A stretch of DNA of 64,000 bases, from positions 171,407-235,406 of the forward strand of contig JACTAT010000337.1 of the NCBI GenBank assembly GCA_014526335.1, given 5' to 3'. Each line of letters starts with the position of its first letter. Position 1 is the first letter of the stretch. Position numbers and translations under genes: made by a program. This document shows, piece after piece, positions 1 to 10,793 of the stretch. The notes below the pieces were generated by a model. The model had not been told where the DNA came from, did no database searches, and worked only from the letters and a program-made list of their open reading frames with translations. The DNA comes from Chrysaora quinquecirrha. Taxonomy: Eukaryota; Cnidaria; Scyphozoa; Semaeostomeae; Pelagiidae.

Positions 1-2304
1 CCAGACTCCGTCACACTGTTTCTGTAGCAACACTCCGCCAATTCCATAAGATGATGCATCAGCGTTGATCTTGGTTTCCTTGTTTGGATCATATAGAGCT
101 AAAACTGGTGCAGAAACAAGACAATTTTTAATATCTGAGAAAGATTTATCTTGTGCAGGACCCCACTTCCATTGATTTTCTTTACACAAAAGGTCCCTTA
201 GGGGTTTCGTTAGCGTCGCTAAGTGACTTGCAAATTTACTTAGATGATTTACCATGCCTAAAAATGATCTTAATTCTTTCACGTTTTTAGGCTTTTGCAT
301 TGAAATTATTGCATTTATCTTCGAGGGATCAGGTGTAATACCCTCAGGAGAAACGATGTGACCCAAAATCTTGACAGATTTAACTGCAAATTCACATTTA
401 GCTTTATTGAGAGTAATATTTGCCTGAGATAGTTTCATTAAAACATTATCCAGTCTTTCATCGTGTTCTGCCTTGCTAGAACCATAAACTATAATGTCAT
501 CAATTTGAACTTCCACTCCTTCTAGGCCTTCTAAAAGCTCATTCATACATCTTTGAAATTGCTCACTACCCGTAGATATACCGTAAGGTAGTCGATTAAA
601 ACAAAATCTTCCCCAAGGAGTGATAAATGTAGTCAGTAGACGAGACTCGTTTGATAATTTTCTTTGCCAAAAGGCACTATTTGCATCCATTTTAGAGAAT
701 ATTCTAGCTCCTCCAAATTTTGCTAGTGTATAATCAACGGAAGGGAGTGGATGTATTTCTCTTAGAACAGATTCGTTTAATTTTGTAAGGTCAACACAAA
801 TTCTAACGTCACCGTTAGGCTTTGGAATAACAACCATGGGTGCACACCATGAAGTGTGACTTTCAACTCGTGAAATTACTCCCATATTAAGCATTTTGTC
901 TAGTTCCCTTTTTGTTTTATCTAAAAGAGGCAAAGGAACTTTTCTAGGTACATTCAAAGCATATGGTTTTGCATCGGACCTGAGCGAAATATTGTATTCT
1001 CCATGTAGTTCACCCAGTCCTTCAAAAAGTTTTGGAAATTTTTGTAAAACATGAAACTTTGCTTTTTCAGCTTCAGAATCAACAGATATTTTTCCCGCAC
1101 CAATTTCGTCAACTTTTTTAATCAAGTTCAGAGAAGAACTTGCTTTTCTGCTAAGAAGAGGTTTCTCTAAACCTTCTACCACATAAACATCTTCATAATG
1201 ACTTTTGTCATCAATAGATAACTTGGCTGAAAATTTTCCTCTACAATTTATTTTATAATTGCAAGGGCCAAGAAGTGTGTTGTTAGTTTTTTTTAGAACT
1301 TGGATTGCGCCCTTATCTAACTTCTGAAATAGAGAAAATGGTATCACTGAAACATCAGCGCCTGAGTCTAGTTTGAACTGGACCCGTTTTCCATTTACAG
1401 AAACCTCAGCCATCCATACGTTACCATCACATTGGCTTGTCACTGCATCAAGTTTAATCTCACCAAGAAAATATTCATCTTCAGAAGATAAAGGAAAATT
1501 ATCACCTGATATTTCGTGCAGTTTCTTGTTTCTGCATGCACGTGTCCAATGTCCCATTTTTCCACAGCTATGGCATTTTGAATTCCGGGCAGGGCATGTT
1601 TGCTTCTGATGAGAGGGCCCTGAGCACCTCTCACATTTCGTAGACTGCTTGGCTTGGTTCTTGTCGTTCATGCCATTACGTGAGCCCAAATTAGTGCTTC
1701 TACCTCCAGTCTGGTTTTTTCTTTTGGACATCTTCAGTGCATCCACTGTTTGTTGTGCTGAAAAAGCTTTAACTGTCATTAGATTTTGCTGTTTTTTTAC
1801 CACTTCCTTCTGTCTAACAACATTAATAGCCTTCGAAAGTGTTAGTTCACTCTCAAGTTGTAATCTTTCAGATAAATTTTTATCACGTATCCCAACCACT
1901 ATACGGTCACGAATCAATTCATCGTGCAATTCACCAAATTCACAAAATTCAGCTAAAGTATAAAGTTCAGTAATGAAACTGTCTACGGACTCACCCTCTT
2001 GTTGGAGACGCATGTTGAACCGGGCTCTTTCAAATATAACATTCCTCTTTATAATGAAATGCTTTTCAAATTTTTCTTTTACAGTTTTATACTTCTTCCT
2101 GTCTGTTTCACTAAGACCAAACGACTGCAATATATCGTCTGCTTCGTCGCCCATTGAGTATATCAGCGTATTTACTTGACTCTCTTCATCTCTTTTATTG
2201 AGTTCAGAGGCCACTCTGAAGCGTTCGAAACGTCGAATCCACTTTGGCCATTCTTCTGGTTTGAAGGAAAACTTCTCTGGGGGCGTGACTTGAAACGTCG
2301 CCAT
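1..2304 (-). CDS. Ty3/gypsy retrotransposon gag-pol polyprotein, partial at window edge
   Basis: One uninterrupted minus-strand frame of 768 codons begins with ATG at 2304-2302 and is still open at base 1. Order from the start: a gag-like helical region (about residues 1-220); two CCHC zinc knuckles near residues 225-255 (CERCSGPSHQKQTC and CHSCGKMGHWTRAC); an aspartic protease near residue 313 (LDSGADVS); a reverse transcriptase whose catalytic motif reads IDDIIVYG near residue 603; and the start of RNase H (INADASS) near residue 748. Gag and pol share one frame with no frameshift, which occurs in some metazoan gypsy clades. RNase H, integrase and the 3' LTR would lie left of the window. No stop or frameshift is seen, so this is the least decayed retroelement here. 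It replicates through RNA and integrates cDNA; activity is inference only. Confidence 0.93.
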   Translation of the reverse strand, partial: MATFQVTPPEKFSFKPEEWPKWIRRFERFRVASELNKRDEESQVNTLIYSMGDEADDILQSFGLSETDRKKYKTVKEKFEKHFIIKRNVIFERARFNMRLQQEGESVDSFITELYTLAEFCEFGELHDELIRDRIVVGIRDKNLSERLQLESELTLSKAINVVRQKEVVKKQQNLMTVKAFSAQQTVDALKMSKRKNQTGGRSTNLGSRNGMNDKNQAKQSTKCERCSGPSHQKQTCPARNSKCHSCGKMGHWTRACRNKKLHEISGDNFPLSSEDEYFLGEIKLDAVTSQCDGNVWMAEVSVNGKRVQFKLDSGADVSVIPFSLFQKLDKGAIQVLKKTNNTLLGPCNYKINCRGKFSAKLSIDDKSHYEDVYVVEGLEKPLLSRKASSSLNLIKKVDEIGAGKISVDSEAEKAKFHVLQKFPKLFEGLGELHGEYNISLRSDAKPYALNVPRKVPLPLLDKTKRELDKMLNMGVISRVESHTSWCAPMVVIPKPNGDVRICVDLTKLNESVLREIHPLPSVDYTLAKFGGARIFSKMDANSAFWQRKLSNESRLLTTFITPWGRFCFNRLPYGISTGSEQFQRCMNELLEGLEGVEVQIDDIIVYGSSKAEHDERLDNVLMKLSQANITLNKAKCEFAVKSVKILGHIVSPEGITPDPSKINAIISMQKPKNVKELRSFLGMVNHLSKFASHLATLTKPLRDLLCKENQWKWGPAQDKSFSDIKNCLVSAPVLALYDPNKETKINADASSYGIGGVLLQKQCDGVW

Positions 2305-2344
2305 CTTGCACGTGTACTTTCTTGCAAGTTACGGGGCTCACCAA

Positions 2345-2460
2345 TGCAGCGCCTCTAAGTCGTCGACCCGTAGTCTTAAGACCGCTCTTCTACATTCGTA
2401 GCCTTGCACACTCCCAAAGTAGTGTTAAAGTTCTCCTATCACCATGTTGAGTTATGTACA
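2345..2460 (-). mobile_element. Candidate 5' LTR or leader of the gypsy element
   Basis: Read on the minus strand, the stretch starts TGTACATAAC and ends GCTGCA, giving the TG...CA ends usual for LTRs, and is followed by TTGGTGAGCCCCG, which could be a primer-binding site just before the gag start. The second LTR is outside the window, so the boundaries cannot be confirmed. At 116 bp it would be a short LTR and the true repeat may extend further. Confidence 0.35.
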
Positions 2461-2812
2461 CAGAAAAGAAACGTCTTTTCTAATCTGAATTTACTAACTA
2501 ACTGAATTATCAGGCAAACCAAATTTATATGACAACTTGTTGTAAACAAGTGCTGCACGCATTTTAACGAATGCAGGATAATTAATTGTTCTATTATCAT
2601 TAGGGAATACAGCATAATGAATTCCGTGCAGATTCAAATAACACAACACTTTCGGATATTTTTTTTTAAAATCTGTGATGAAAATAATCAATTTCTATTA
2701 CACAAACATCTGGACAATCTATTTTCTGGTTCAACTTTGTCATTTGTCCCCACTTAAAATCTTTCAGAAAGCCTACAAATCAACGTAATAAATTAATTAC
2801 ATTTATCAATGA

Positions 2813-2880
2813 CGATTCCGATTCCGGTTCCGATTCCGAGTCAGATTCCGATTCCAGCTCTCATTCCGATTCCTCATTCC
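2813..2880. repeat. Degenerate GATTCC hexamer microsatellite
   Basis: About ten copies of GATTCC/GGTTCC/CATTCC in tandem. The rest of 2461-2977 shows no gene that I can support. Confidence 0.8.
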
Positions 2881-2977
2881 GGGTTTTAAAGATAGCCGGT
2901 CATGCTGCCAGCACCTGGACTATGTTAGTTCTACAGAAATTCTCAAAATAGTTTGTCTGGCGGTTATGGGCTTCCAT

Positions 2978-3592
2978 CACACTCCTCCGCAGTGTCTTCC
3001 CTAACCGAGCCTGAAAAGAACCCTAAGGAAGACACTGCCGGAATCTTTCCAAAATGGCACATCAGAACGTGTTGTTCGATGTTTTGAAAGCAACTCGAGA
3101 AAATCTTGTTCCCTGTCCTTTCTGATTATATAAGATTTTATTTCAGCTTGTCTTTTCTTTATTCCTTCGCCAGATAAATCCAGTTTCTTCTTGGCATCGA
3201 CAGTACTAGGTCTAGGCCTGCCGGTCGAGCTGGACGAACAACATGAAGACAATGATGCTTCGTCACTCTCTCGTATTTCAATACTTTCTCCCAATATGTC
3301 GATAATGCAATACTCTTGACATCCAAGAGGTTCTTCAGCTTCAGATGAACGTTTTTTTTCCATTTTGATTGAAAAACGTTACACTTCGAGCTAGGAGTCA
3401 AATCATGCTTTCCACGCGCCGCCATCTTGATTACAATCTAGCCTCTAAATTACTATCTAGCCTAAAGATTGTGGCAGTGTCTTCCCCCGCTTCACTCTTA
3501 GCTGCAAGCACCGAGAGCGCTGCTGATTGGCCAAACCAAACAAGACTGACAAAACACGGAAAGGGAAAGGGAAGACACTGCGGAGTAGTGTG
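2978..3592. mobile_element. 615-bp TIR DNA element with 9-bp target duplication
   Basis: Terminal inverted repeats of 25 bp differ at a single base: CACACTCCTCCGCAGTGTC... at 2978-3002 and its complement at 3568-3592 (ACT in place of CCT). The 9-bp direct repeat ggcttccat flanks both sides (2969-2977 and 3593-3601), the hallmark of transposition; a 9-bp duplication suits Mutator-like elements among others. A second inverted copy of GCAGTGTCTTCC (2989-3000 against 3027-3038) could form a hairpin inside the left end. No transposase is recognisable, so it is non-autonomous. It carries a reading frame at 3001-3363 and a CAAGATGGCGGC motif. Confidence 0.9.
3001..3363 (-). CDS. Reading frame inside the TIR element, possible captured gene fragment
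   Basis: A 120-codon minus-strand frame occupies much of the element and ends with a TAG that lies inside the left terminal inverted repeat, so the stop is supplied by the element. The protein is acidic and serine-rich in the middle (residues about 30-50, with an SSCCSSSSTGRPRPS stretch) and lysine/arginine-rich afterwards. I do not recognise a family. Upstream, at 3417-3428, the minus strand reads CAAGATGGCGGC, the form of YY1 site often seen just downstream of animal transcription starts; an alternative 88-codon frame begins at that ATG (3425). The layout suggests capture of a promoter and first exon of a host gene, but an unrecognised part of the parent transposon's own gene is equally possible. 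Confidence 0.4.
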   Translation of the reverse strand: MEKKRSSEAEEPLGCQEYCIIDILGESIEIRESDEASLSSCCSSSSTGRPRPSTVDAKKKLDLSGEGIKKRQAEIKSYIIRKDREQDFLELLSKHRTTRSDVPFWKDSGSVFLRVLFRLG

Positions 3593-3991
3593 GGCTTCCA
3601 TACCTCAGGTCCCCTTAACCCTATTCTTACCAAGGTATTTTAGTCCTAGATCTGACATGGGAAAGGGGTAAAATTAACCCCTACTTCAAAGCCGAGTGGA
3701 TGGCGGTTGAGCAATAAAACTTGGCACAAGAGTAGTATGTCATGAGGAGATTTGAAATGACTACAGAAATTAGCATTTTGTCACAGGATTTTGTGATGAC
3801 GTCATATTTGTGGTCTTTTAGTGCGTATGATATCAATATTTGAAAAGGTGCCAGAAATGATATCATCATACTCATACTCTTGCATCACAAAAAGTTATTC
3901 TATTGTTGCAAATAGGCTGTAGAAACGAGATAATGACGAAAGAAGCCGAATTTTCAAAGATAGAAATAGTTTAGACATTAAAGGTTCGTTA

Positions 3992-4365
3992 GGGGCTATC
4001 TGTAAAACATTGAGTATGGAATTATGGAGTGGAATGGTGGAGTGGAATGATTTATATGGAATACGTTTATTTTAGGATGATTTGCGATAAAAAATACATC
4101 AAAATGCTCCCCGTAGTCTTCTGAACCTATTTAAGTCATAATATTGCTAAAATATACTAACAATTTCATGAAATTACCTTGCATTCTTGAAATTTGAAGG
4201 AATATGCCAGAAGGCAGGGTTTTCTTGGTACTCAAAAAAGACGCTCATTTCGAAAATATTTATTCAAAGTTTACTGTTATTTCAATTCAGAAGACCAAGA
4301 GGAAGATTTTGGTACTTACTCCATGTTTTACACTCCATGTTTTACACTCCATGTTTTACAGATAG
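3992..4365. mobile_element. Small TIR repeat element with internal tandem repeats
   Basis: GGCTATCTGTAAAACA at 3992-4007 is matched by its reverse complement at 4350-4365. Next to the left end is a run of TGGAATG-like units (about 4018-4062), and next to the right end are three tandem copies of ACTCCATGTTTTAC. The left end resembles sequence at about 63350 (GGCTATCTTTAAAACACGG followed by GGAATGACGG repeats), so this is a dispersed family. No clear target duplication was found. Confidence 0.6.
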
Positions 4366-4559
4366 CCACAATAGAATTGGACTAAAACCAGAAAATTTTA
4401 GACCTTTACAACAAACGGGTTTTGAGATATTCCAGAAAAAATCTTAACCCTCCAGTTCGTAAAAGTAGGGCTAATAGTAACAAAATTAATATATACAGAA
4501 AAAGGAAAGAAATGAGAAAACTTCAAATTATTACACATTTCAAATGAAATAATAAAAGA

Positions 4560-4565
4560 TTTATT
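4560..4565 (-). terminator. CLPP: CLPP polyadenylation signal
   Basis: The minus strand reads AATAAA 48 bases past the CLPP stop codon, the right place for a short 3' UTR. Confidence 0.75.
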
Positions 4566-4612
4566 GAAGTCAACTCTGTGATAATGTAAATATTATATAG
4601 TGCCATAATTAG

Positions 4613-4725
4613 CTATTGACCAGGGTTTTGTAGATGTTGTCTTGATTGACAAACAACTTGATCAATAATGCCAAAACTTTCTGCTTCTTCAGGAGACAGA
4701 AAATTATCTCGTTCAAGTGCGTCTT
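4613..4725 (-). CDS. CLPP: CLPP last exon: mitochondrial ATP-dependent Clp protease proteolytic subunit
   Basis: CLPP forms the tetradecameric serine protease of the mitochondrial matrix, which degrades unfolded substrates fed to it by CLPX. This 113-nt exon follows an acceptor TTTGCATTTACAG and completes a glutamate codon split after its first base. It encodes a segment with LERDNFLSPEEAESFGIIDQ, the C-terminal signature of ClpP; the aspartate in ERDNF is the catalytic Asp of the Ser-His-Asp triad by homology. The protein ends about 15 residues after that block with TAG at 4615-4613, so it lacks the long C-terminal extension of mammalian CLPP. The six exons found (576 nt, 191 codons plus stop) keep one frame across all joins, so the gene looks functional. 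Confidence 0.95.
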
Positions 4726-5863
4726 CTGTAAATGCAAACAACAAATGATAAAGGTATCATTTAATACAACGAAGGTTTGCAAAACTAAAAGATCGTGGTT
4801 ATCTGATTTCTAAATTTTTTTCTGCGATAAAAGTAAATCTACGGATATAAAAGTGGCGAACGCCAAGGGCATGGGCAGCCTATGAATAAACTATTGTCTT
4901 TTAGTGATGAACAATAAAATGCGTCTATTGTGCAGGAGAAAAAATCATAGCTGTAACAAACTAGCATTGAAATTCAAACCAATTGAATAGGCTTTATTAA
5001 AATCCATGGCCTTAGCTCCATTGATTTACTTTAACGGTGAAATTATTGAACACAGAAGTTTCCGTTAGGGTGAAAAAAAATGATAACTGTCAGATTATAT
5101 TGAAGACTTTTATTGACCGTTTCAGACTTATTTTTTACGCATATTTAATGTTCTGTTTTGTTGCATAATTAATGCATAAATTAAGAATCATGCGATGCTG
5201 AGAAAAAGATGAGATAGGAGATAGATCTCGGATAGATAGGACTGTGAATCAAAATATAATAGTGGACAGAACCTTGAACTTAATGAACGCTTCACGGAAA
5301 GATACGGTTGTATATGACATTATTTTATTTTGTTACATTTTACTTATTTAATCACAGGAATCCATGACATCACAATAATGTTCAGAGCCTACTAAAATTT
5401 TCACACGGAGAGTGCCAACTTTGACGCGTTATAACTGAAAACGCATGCAATGTTTCCAAATTCTGTTTGCGGCATTGGAATCAGCGCATAAAAAAGTACA
5501 GGTTTCGCACGCTAAATGATAACCTGAAATTTGGTGGCTTAAGCACTTTGGCTATCAAATAGTCCACCAGTGAAGCACTGAAAGTAAAAGTTCCAGTTTC
5601 TTAACAATAAGCCAAAAATTTGGCTATTTGTGTTAAAACCAAGAAAATAATCAAAGAAAGACGCGTTCGTGTTCAACCACTAAATTGTAAGGTGACGGAA
5701 TGCAACGACTGGAATTGATCGGCAGATAATTTGCAACTTCAGATGACCATTTTTAGAAACAAAAACAGCTAAGCAAAGAGGAGAAGGTCTATGATCGATA
5801 AAAAAATTAAGTGGTAAGCCAATTTTTATATTGCTTCAAGATTGTATGCTAAGTTTAACGTAC
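4726..5863 (-). other. CLPP intron, no other feature
   Basis: A 1.14-kb AT-rich intron with GT/AG ends on the minus strand. I see no transposon ends, coding sequence or RNA gene in it. Confidence 0.8.
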
Positions 5864-5969
5864 CGATTTGCTTCTTATCCTTTCCAGTATGCTTTGAATA
5901 TATGCTGTTCACCATAGTTTTAAGCTTCAATATCTCTTGTGCTTGTATTGCAATGTCTGTTGCTTGACC
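5864..5969 (-). CDS. CLPP: CLPP exon encoding the helix region before the catalytic Asp
   Basis: A 106-nt exon between acceptor CTTTTTCCAG and donor GTACGT on the minus strand. It reads [20 protein letters not shown] and continues to [15 protein letters not shown], near-identical in pattern to other ClpP proteins. It enters at phase 0 and leaves at phase 1, matching both neighbouring exons. Confidence 0.95.
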
Positions 5970-6464
5970 CTGGAAAAAGAAAAGAATCAAAGCAAGATGT
6001 GACTAAGACTAAAGCTAAATGGAGAAATTATAACATTATAAGGAATTATAAGGTTTTTTCACACCACAGTGTCTAATAATCCGGGCTTTCCTATAGGTTC
6101 GAAAGAAATTTCTCATTGCCCGATGAAGTGAGAGTTTGTGCCAATACAGATTAAAGGCTTGCCAAGAAACGGTGATTTTTCGTAATACTAGCCGTTAACA
6201 CAGTTAAGGAAGTGCTGCTAGGGCAGCTTTTTAGGCCTGTCAACGTTGAATTTGGAATATACGAAAAGAGCAAAGAACTGAGACTAAATCGAGATGTAAT
6301 AAATGTAGATGTTTGAACAAATCAATATTAGTTAAGAATACATCATCACAACTAATTTTAGACACCCTTTGCAAGTTCAAGTCAAGACAGCCCGCGATAT
6401 TGTTTGCAAGATGAAATGTGAATGACATAGGCATTCCTTGTACATGCGCAACAGCGCGATGAAG

Positions 6465-6635
6465 ACCCCGTTTACACGGGATCGGACCAAAAAGTATCCG
6501 GATACTTTGGATCCGATCCAGCGCGTTTACACGACACCTCCATGGGATCAAAACCGTGCTGGAACGCTTTTGAAAGCGATCCCGAAAGTATGCGGATAGC
6601 GGATCCAAAAGCATCCGATCCCGTGTAAACGGGGT
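6465..6635. mobile_element. 171-bp palindromic MITE
   Basis: ACCCCGTTTACACGGGATCGG at the left (6465-6485) is matched by its exact complement at the right (6615-6635), and inner blocks (TTTGGATCC, GTATCCGGATAC) are also palindromic, so nearly the whole element folds on itself. No coding capacity. It sits in a CLPP intron. The target duplication is unclear. Confidence 0.8.
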
Positions 6636-6924
6636 GGAAAAGAATCTTACAAACAAACATACAAATATTAGAAACGAACATACAAAACATACATTTCTCA
6701 AACCACCCTTCTCCGCCTCCCCATGGGTAGTTAGCTAAGTAATTGCTTGCCATATCTGCCGTAACCGCAAATGCTTTTACCCTTTCAATTGAAACAAAAG
6801 GTCATTACTTGATTTCAAAAAATTATCAAGAAGTGATTATGACCTCTAGATAGTGAGGTCGAAATGAAGCTTCTGTTTATCCTATTTCTCGATAAAGTTT
6901 TCGCCCGAATCAATCAGGAATCTA

Positions 6925-7985
6925 AGTTGGCTGGACCCATCAACAGAGGAATAGGACCAAGGCAAGGGACTAAAGATCTGAAAAATAACACGACTGAGGA
7001 AAACGACCAAGGAACGGGACTGAAGGCCATAAATATTTTTAAGATTTAGGGCCTGTTTATATGGGGAAAATCATCCCACCTTCCAGCCCTGTAGCTGAAA
7101 GGTGAGATCTCACCTTCCAATACAAATCTTTGTGATTTTCATCTTCTGTTTATATGGAAAACGTTTCATCCCGGTCAGGTGAGATCTCACTCGTTGAGAG
7201 GTGGGATCTCACCTGGGTGGGATGAAATTTTCTCATATAAACGCTGGAAGGTGGGATGAAAGCTGGACGGTGGGATGAAATTGCTCATTATGCACAAGCG
7301 CCAGACATAATCCTATTGTCTGAGAAAATTAAACAAAAGCAGAAATATGAGACAAGTGGCTGGAAGGTGGGATGGAATTCTACATGTAAACTCTTGAAAA
7401 TTTCGTCTCACTGCTCAGCTGACAGGCTGGAAGGTGGGATGATTTTGTCCATATAAACAGGTCCTTAGAGACATGAAGAGTAACAAGACTGAGGAACAAG
7501 ACCAAACAACGGGACTAAGACTGTAAATATTTTCAAGATTAGGGAATATGGACCGTAAAAAGAAGGAGGAACAGGAACAAGGAACGGGACTGAATACAGT
7601 GAATAATTCAAAGACTAAGGAACATTAACAATTACAAAACTAGAGGAACAGAACATAGGAACTGGGCTGCAAGCCATGGGTAATTTCCGGACTTAGAAAC
7701 ATAAAACAATAACAAGACTGAGGAACAGGAACAAGAAACAGGACTGAATACCATGAATAATTTCAGCACTGAGGAACATGAACAATAACAAAATAAGAGA
7801 AGCAGGATCAGGGAACAGAACTGCAGATAATGAATTATCTCATGACTAAGGAATATTTGCAGTAACAAGTCTGAGGAACATGATTAGGGAAGATTAAGGA
7901 GCATGAGTAATAATAAGACTGAGAAACAGAACCAAGGAACAGGACTAAAAACTATGAATAATCTTATGACTCAGGAACAGACCAA
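6925..7985. repeat. Degenerate minisatellite, period about 75-80 bp, split by a MITE
   Basis: Copies of a unit containing AACAAGACTGAGGAACAGGA, then a GGAACGGGACTGAA-like block, then ATGAATAATTTCAAGAC, recur from about 6925 to 7048 and again from 7465 to 7985 (for example at 7480, 7709, 7861 and 7908). The interruption is exactly the inverted-repeat element at 7049-7464, so the array is older than that insertion. Confidence 0.8.
7049..7464. mobile_element. 416-bp PIF/Harbinger-like MITE with TTA target duplication
   Basis: Forty-base terminal inverted repeats, starting GGGCCTGTTTATATGG on the left and GGACCTGTTTATATGG on the complement of the right, run through AAAATCATCCCACCTTCCAG. TTA is duplicated at 7046-7048 and 7465-7467. 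A 3-bp TTA duplication and GGGCCTGTTT-type ends fit PIF/Harbinger. Inside are further copies of the GGAAGGTGGGAT motif in both orientations. It has no transposase. Confidence 0.85.
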
Positions 7986-8684
7986 AGAAAGTGGACAGCC
8001 ATACTCTTATTAATTTGAAACTTAGGAAAATTAACGGCAGAGCATTATACACACGGGCATTTTGAACATTTTTCGTAGTTTGTTGTCTTTGAAGCCATTT
8101 CGTTAAACGCAAATTTTCAAATACAACTAAGCTAATCTTTGGAATATTTGATTTCAAAACCAATGAAAATATTTTGATGAAATGTTCATAGGGAGAACAG
8201 CCAGGTCTGTTTCTCTGGTAAGGTTAAAAAATATTGTATTTAATCTATAACATTTTGGCAAACATGTGTTAAATTATAGTTGGACATTTGAAGGGCACTC
8301 AAAAAGGTTGCCATCTATTTCTGCAATTTGAAGCGCTTTTTATCTCCGAAGGGGGTGTTTGTGGAACGCATTTATGGATATATGTATGTATGCGTAGACG
8401 CTTTTTCCTGCCAAATACGTAAAAATAGATAAGGCACAAATATGAGGAAGAAACTTTTGAAGTCGGCGCAAGGCACGTAAGTTGATGTTACGTATACCCA
8501 TTATTAGACAATTAGAAGCAATAACGACATTTGGAAACATCTAGATGATTCATTGTGGCTGATCTGTTTGCACGAGATTTTCGAAGCTCGATTTGTTGAC
8601 AATTAATTCTCAAAGCTCTGTATTTGCATATTGCATAATAAGATACTTTTATTAGCCTTTGAGTTGCGCATGTTGTTACCGATG
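7986..8684. other. Intron sequence without recognised features
   Basis: AT-rich CLPP intron DNA; nothing coding or repetitive that I can support. Confidence 0.6.
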
Positions 8685-9565
8685 AGCAGGGGAAAGTTTT
8701 GTAAGGACAAAGCAGAAAGTTTGTTTTCACTTCTCGTATTGACCAACCAGAAGCCTTTATTTTAGACCGAACTACCCATGGCTGCCTCTTCTCTCCTTTA
8801 GCTGCTAGGAAAAGAAGAACCACCCGTTGAAGTTTGCTCCGAGGTAAAATGCTTCTATTGACAATTTTTTAAAATTCGATTATTCAATAAATTTTAGTAA
8901 AAAAACAACCTTTGCATTTACCCCTACGTTTTCACGTTTATGTACAAAAAAGCAAAACAAAAAGCCAAATTTCATAATGAAACTTAACGGTGCTTTGTGA
9001 ACTACCGTACCTATACTTGCTATATATATAAACTTACTGTTTCAATGACCTGTTCGAATAAATGTCAATTTCCTTAAAATAAAACTTTCCACTTGAGATG
9101 TTCTTGTAAATTTTAATTCAGGAGAAATTTAATTCGCTTTTTACTCTTCTATTCTAAATTTTGCAAGCTTCTAGTTGCAAACAAACTTCAAACTCTTGCT
9201 CACGCAAGAACAAAATTAGCCTTTCCGGCCGAATGAAATACTTGCCACAGAGCAATGCGAAGTTTCAATTTGAAATTTTGCTTTTTGTTTTGCTTTGTTG
9301 TACATGAACGGGAAAACGGGGGGGGGGAATGTAAAGGTAGTTTTTTTCTAAATCTATTGAATAATCGAATTTTAAAAGAATTATGAAAGATTTTGAAAGA
9401 ATAAAAGCTCAAGTATATTTTTTCTCGGAGAAAACTTCCGGGATTTGCGGGGGGGGGGGAAGAGGCAGCCATGAGAAGATCAGTCGAAAATAAAGGCTTC
9501 TGATTGGTCAATACGAGAAATTTAAACAAACACTCTGATTAGTCCTTAGAACACTTTCCCCTGCT
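8685..9565. mobile_element. 881-bp fold-back element with arms of about 300 bp
   Basis: The left arm (from AGCAGGGGAAAGT at 8685 to about 9000) is the inverted counterpart of the right arm (about 9270 to ACTTTCCCCTGCT at 9565). Matches are seen in CTCGTATTGACCAA, AGAAGCCTTTATTTT, TGGCTGCCTCTTC, AATTCGATTATTCAAT and AGCAAAACAAAAAGC, with the arms diverged by perhaps 15-20%. Runs of G at 9317 and 9449 are unique to the right arm. No coding sequence. Confidence 0.8.
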
Positions 9566-9639
9566 TGTCGATTTTATATTTATTTTGATTGGGTTGTTGT
9601 TGCCAGAAGATTATCGACGTTCTGATCTTCAACATTTTT

Positions 9640-9905
9640 ATCATCTTCAACATGATCACCATCATCATTATCATCATCATCATTATTAATATCATCATCG
9701 TCGTCATCGCTGTCGTGACTGAGCCCTATAGATGCTGCAGACGATGCAAAACTGGAACTGGATGACGCTGGGATGAACATAATGACGGCGATAACAACGG
9801 CAAGCATGATGATGAGCAGGGTGATGATAATGACCATGATGATGATGACGACGATGATGATGAGGATGTTGATCATGATGATCATGATGATCATGATGAC
9901 CATTA
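9640..9905. repeat. ATC/GAT trinucleotide repeats in inverted orientation
   Basis: ATCATCATC-type repeats (about 9640-9712) are followed by GATGATGAT-type repeats (about 9800-9905), ending in TCATGATGATCATGATGA. Together they could form a long hairpin. The predicted peptides in this stretch are only repeat translation. Confidence 0.9.
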
Positions 9906-9958
9906 GCTTAAATGTGTATTCTTGTGCTCCGATTTATCAAGATAATAGATATATCAAC

Positions 9959-10115
9959 AATGTAGATAATAGATATATCAAAAACAGCTATTGTTACATA
10001 ATTTCCCTACACCATCAGTATTTTCTTAATAAAAAAGTAATAATGTAGATAATAGACATAACAACAACCGCTTTGTTGCATCATTTCCTTTAAGATATCA
10101 GTATTCGTATTACTC
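9959..10115. repeat. Two-copy tandem duplication, period about 83 bp
   Basis: AATGTAGATAATAGA at 9959 and again at 10042 each begin a diverged copy running through TGTTACATAATTTCC / TGTTGCATCATTTCC and ATCAGTATT. Confidence 0.7.
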
Positions 10116-10628
10116 TAGTCCTTGTTGATGTTGTTATTGATTTTGCATAAATGTGAATATTGATAACCATATGACACACTATGGAACATGAACGAGACGA
10201 ACGGATGTGAAATTCATTAACCATATTTACGTAAATCCACTTCTTCGCAGTTTTTTCAATAGAATATTTGCACGAAGCAAGACCTGCACGAATTCAACTT
10301 AGATTTCCCATGAGATTTTTGAGATAGTATATATTCGTATCAGATGACGTATCAGTTTGTTAAACTTTCAACTTTATGTGTGATGCACTGAAAATTGGGC
10401 TTTCTCTGGGTTTCTGACCTTATTTTGATGCATGTATAAAGTGTATAAGTGCCTTCTTATCATATCATCGATTTTGTATAGAAATTTTTTGAAAATTTTG
10501 GGCTTGGGCTTATTCTCCAGAACGTCGTGCACACAGTGTCATGACAAGCATCACAAAAAGAATGCGTTGGGTCCCGCAGGTTTTAATGAGCAAAAGCATG
10601 TTACAAAATGCTTACACTGTCATTTTTT

Positions 10629-10793
10629 TGTCGAATGTTGATGATGATGTTGTTGGTGCTGGTGGTGGTAATGACTATAACGATAAGAGTGATGATCGTG
10701 TTGATGATAATTAAGACGACGATGACGACGACGACGACGATGATGATAACGATTTTTATGATGGAGATGATGACTATTATGATAATCATAGTC
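10629..10793. repeat. GAT/GAC trinucleotide repeat
   Basis: Imperfect GAT and GAC runs (for example GACGACGACGACGACGAT at about 10724-10741). The remainder up to the CLPP exon at 11338 shows nothing recognisable. Confidence 0.85.
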
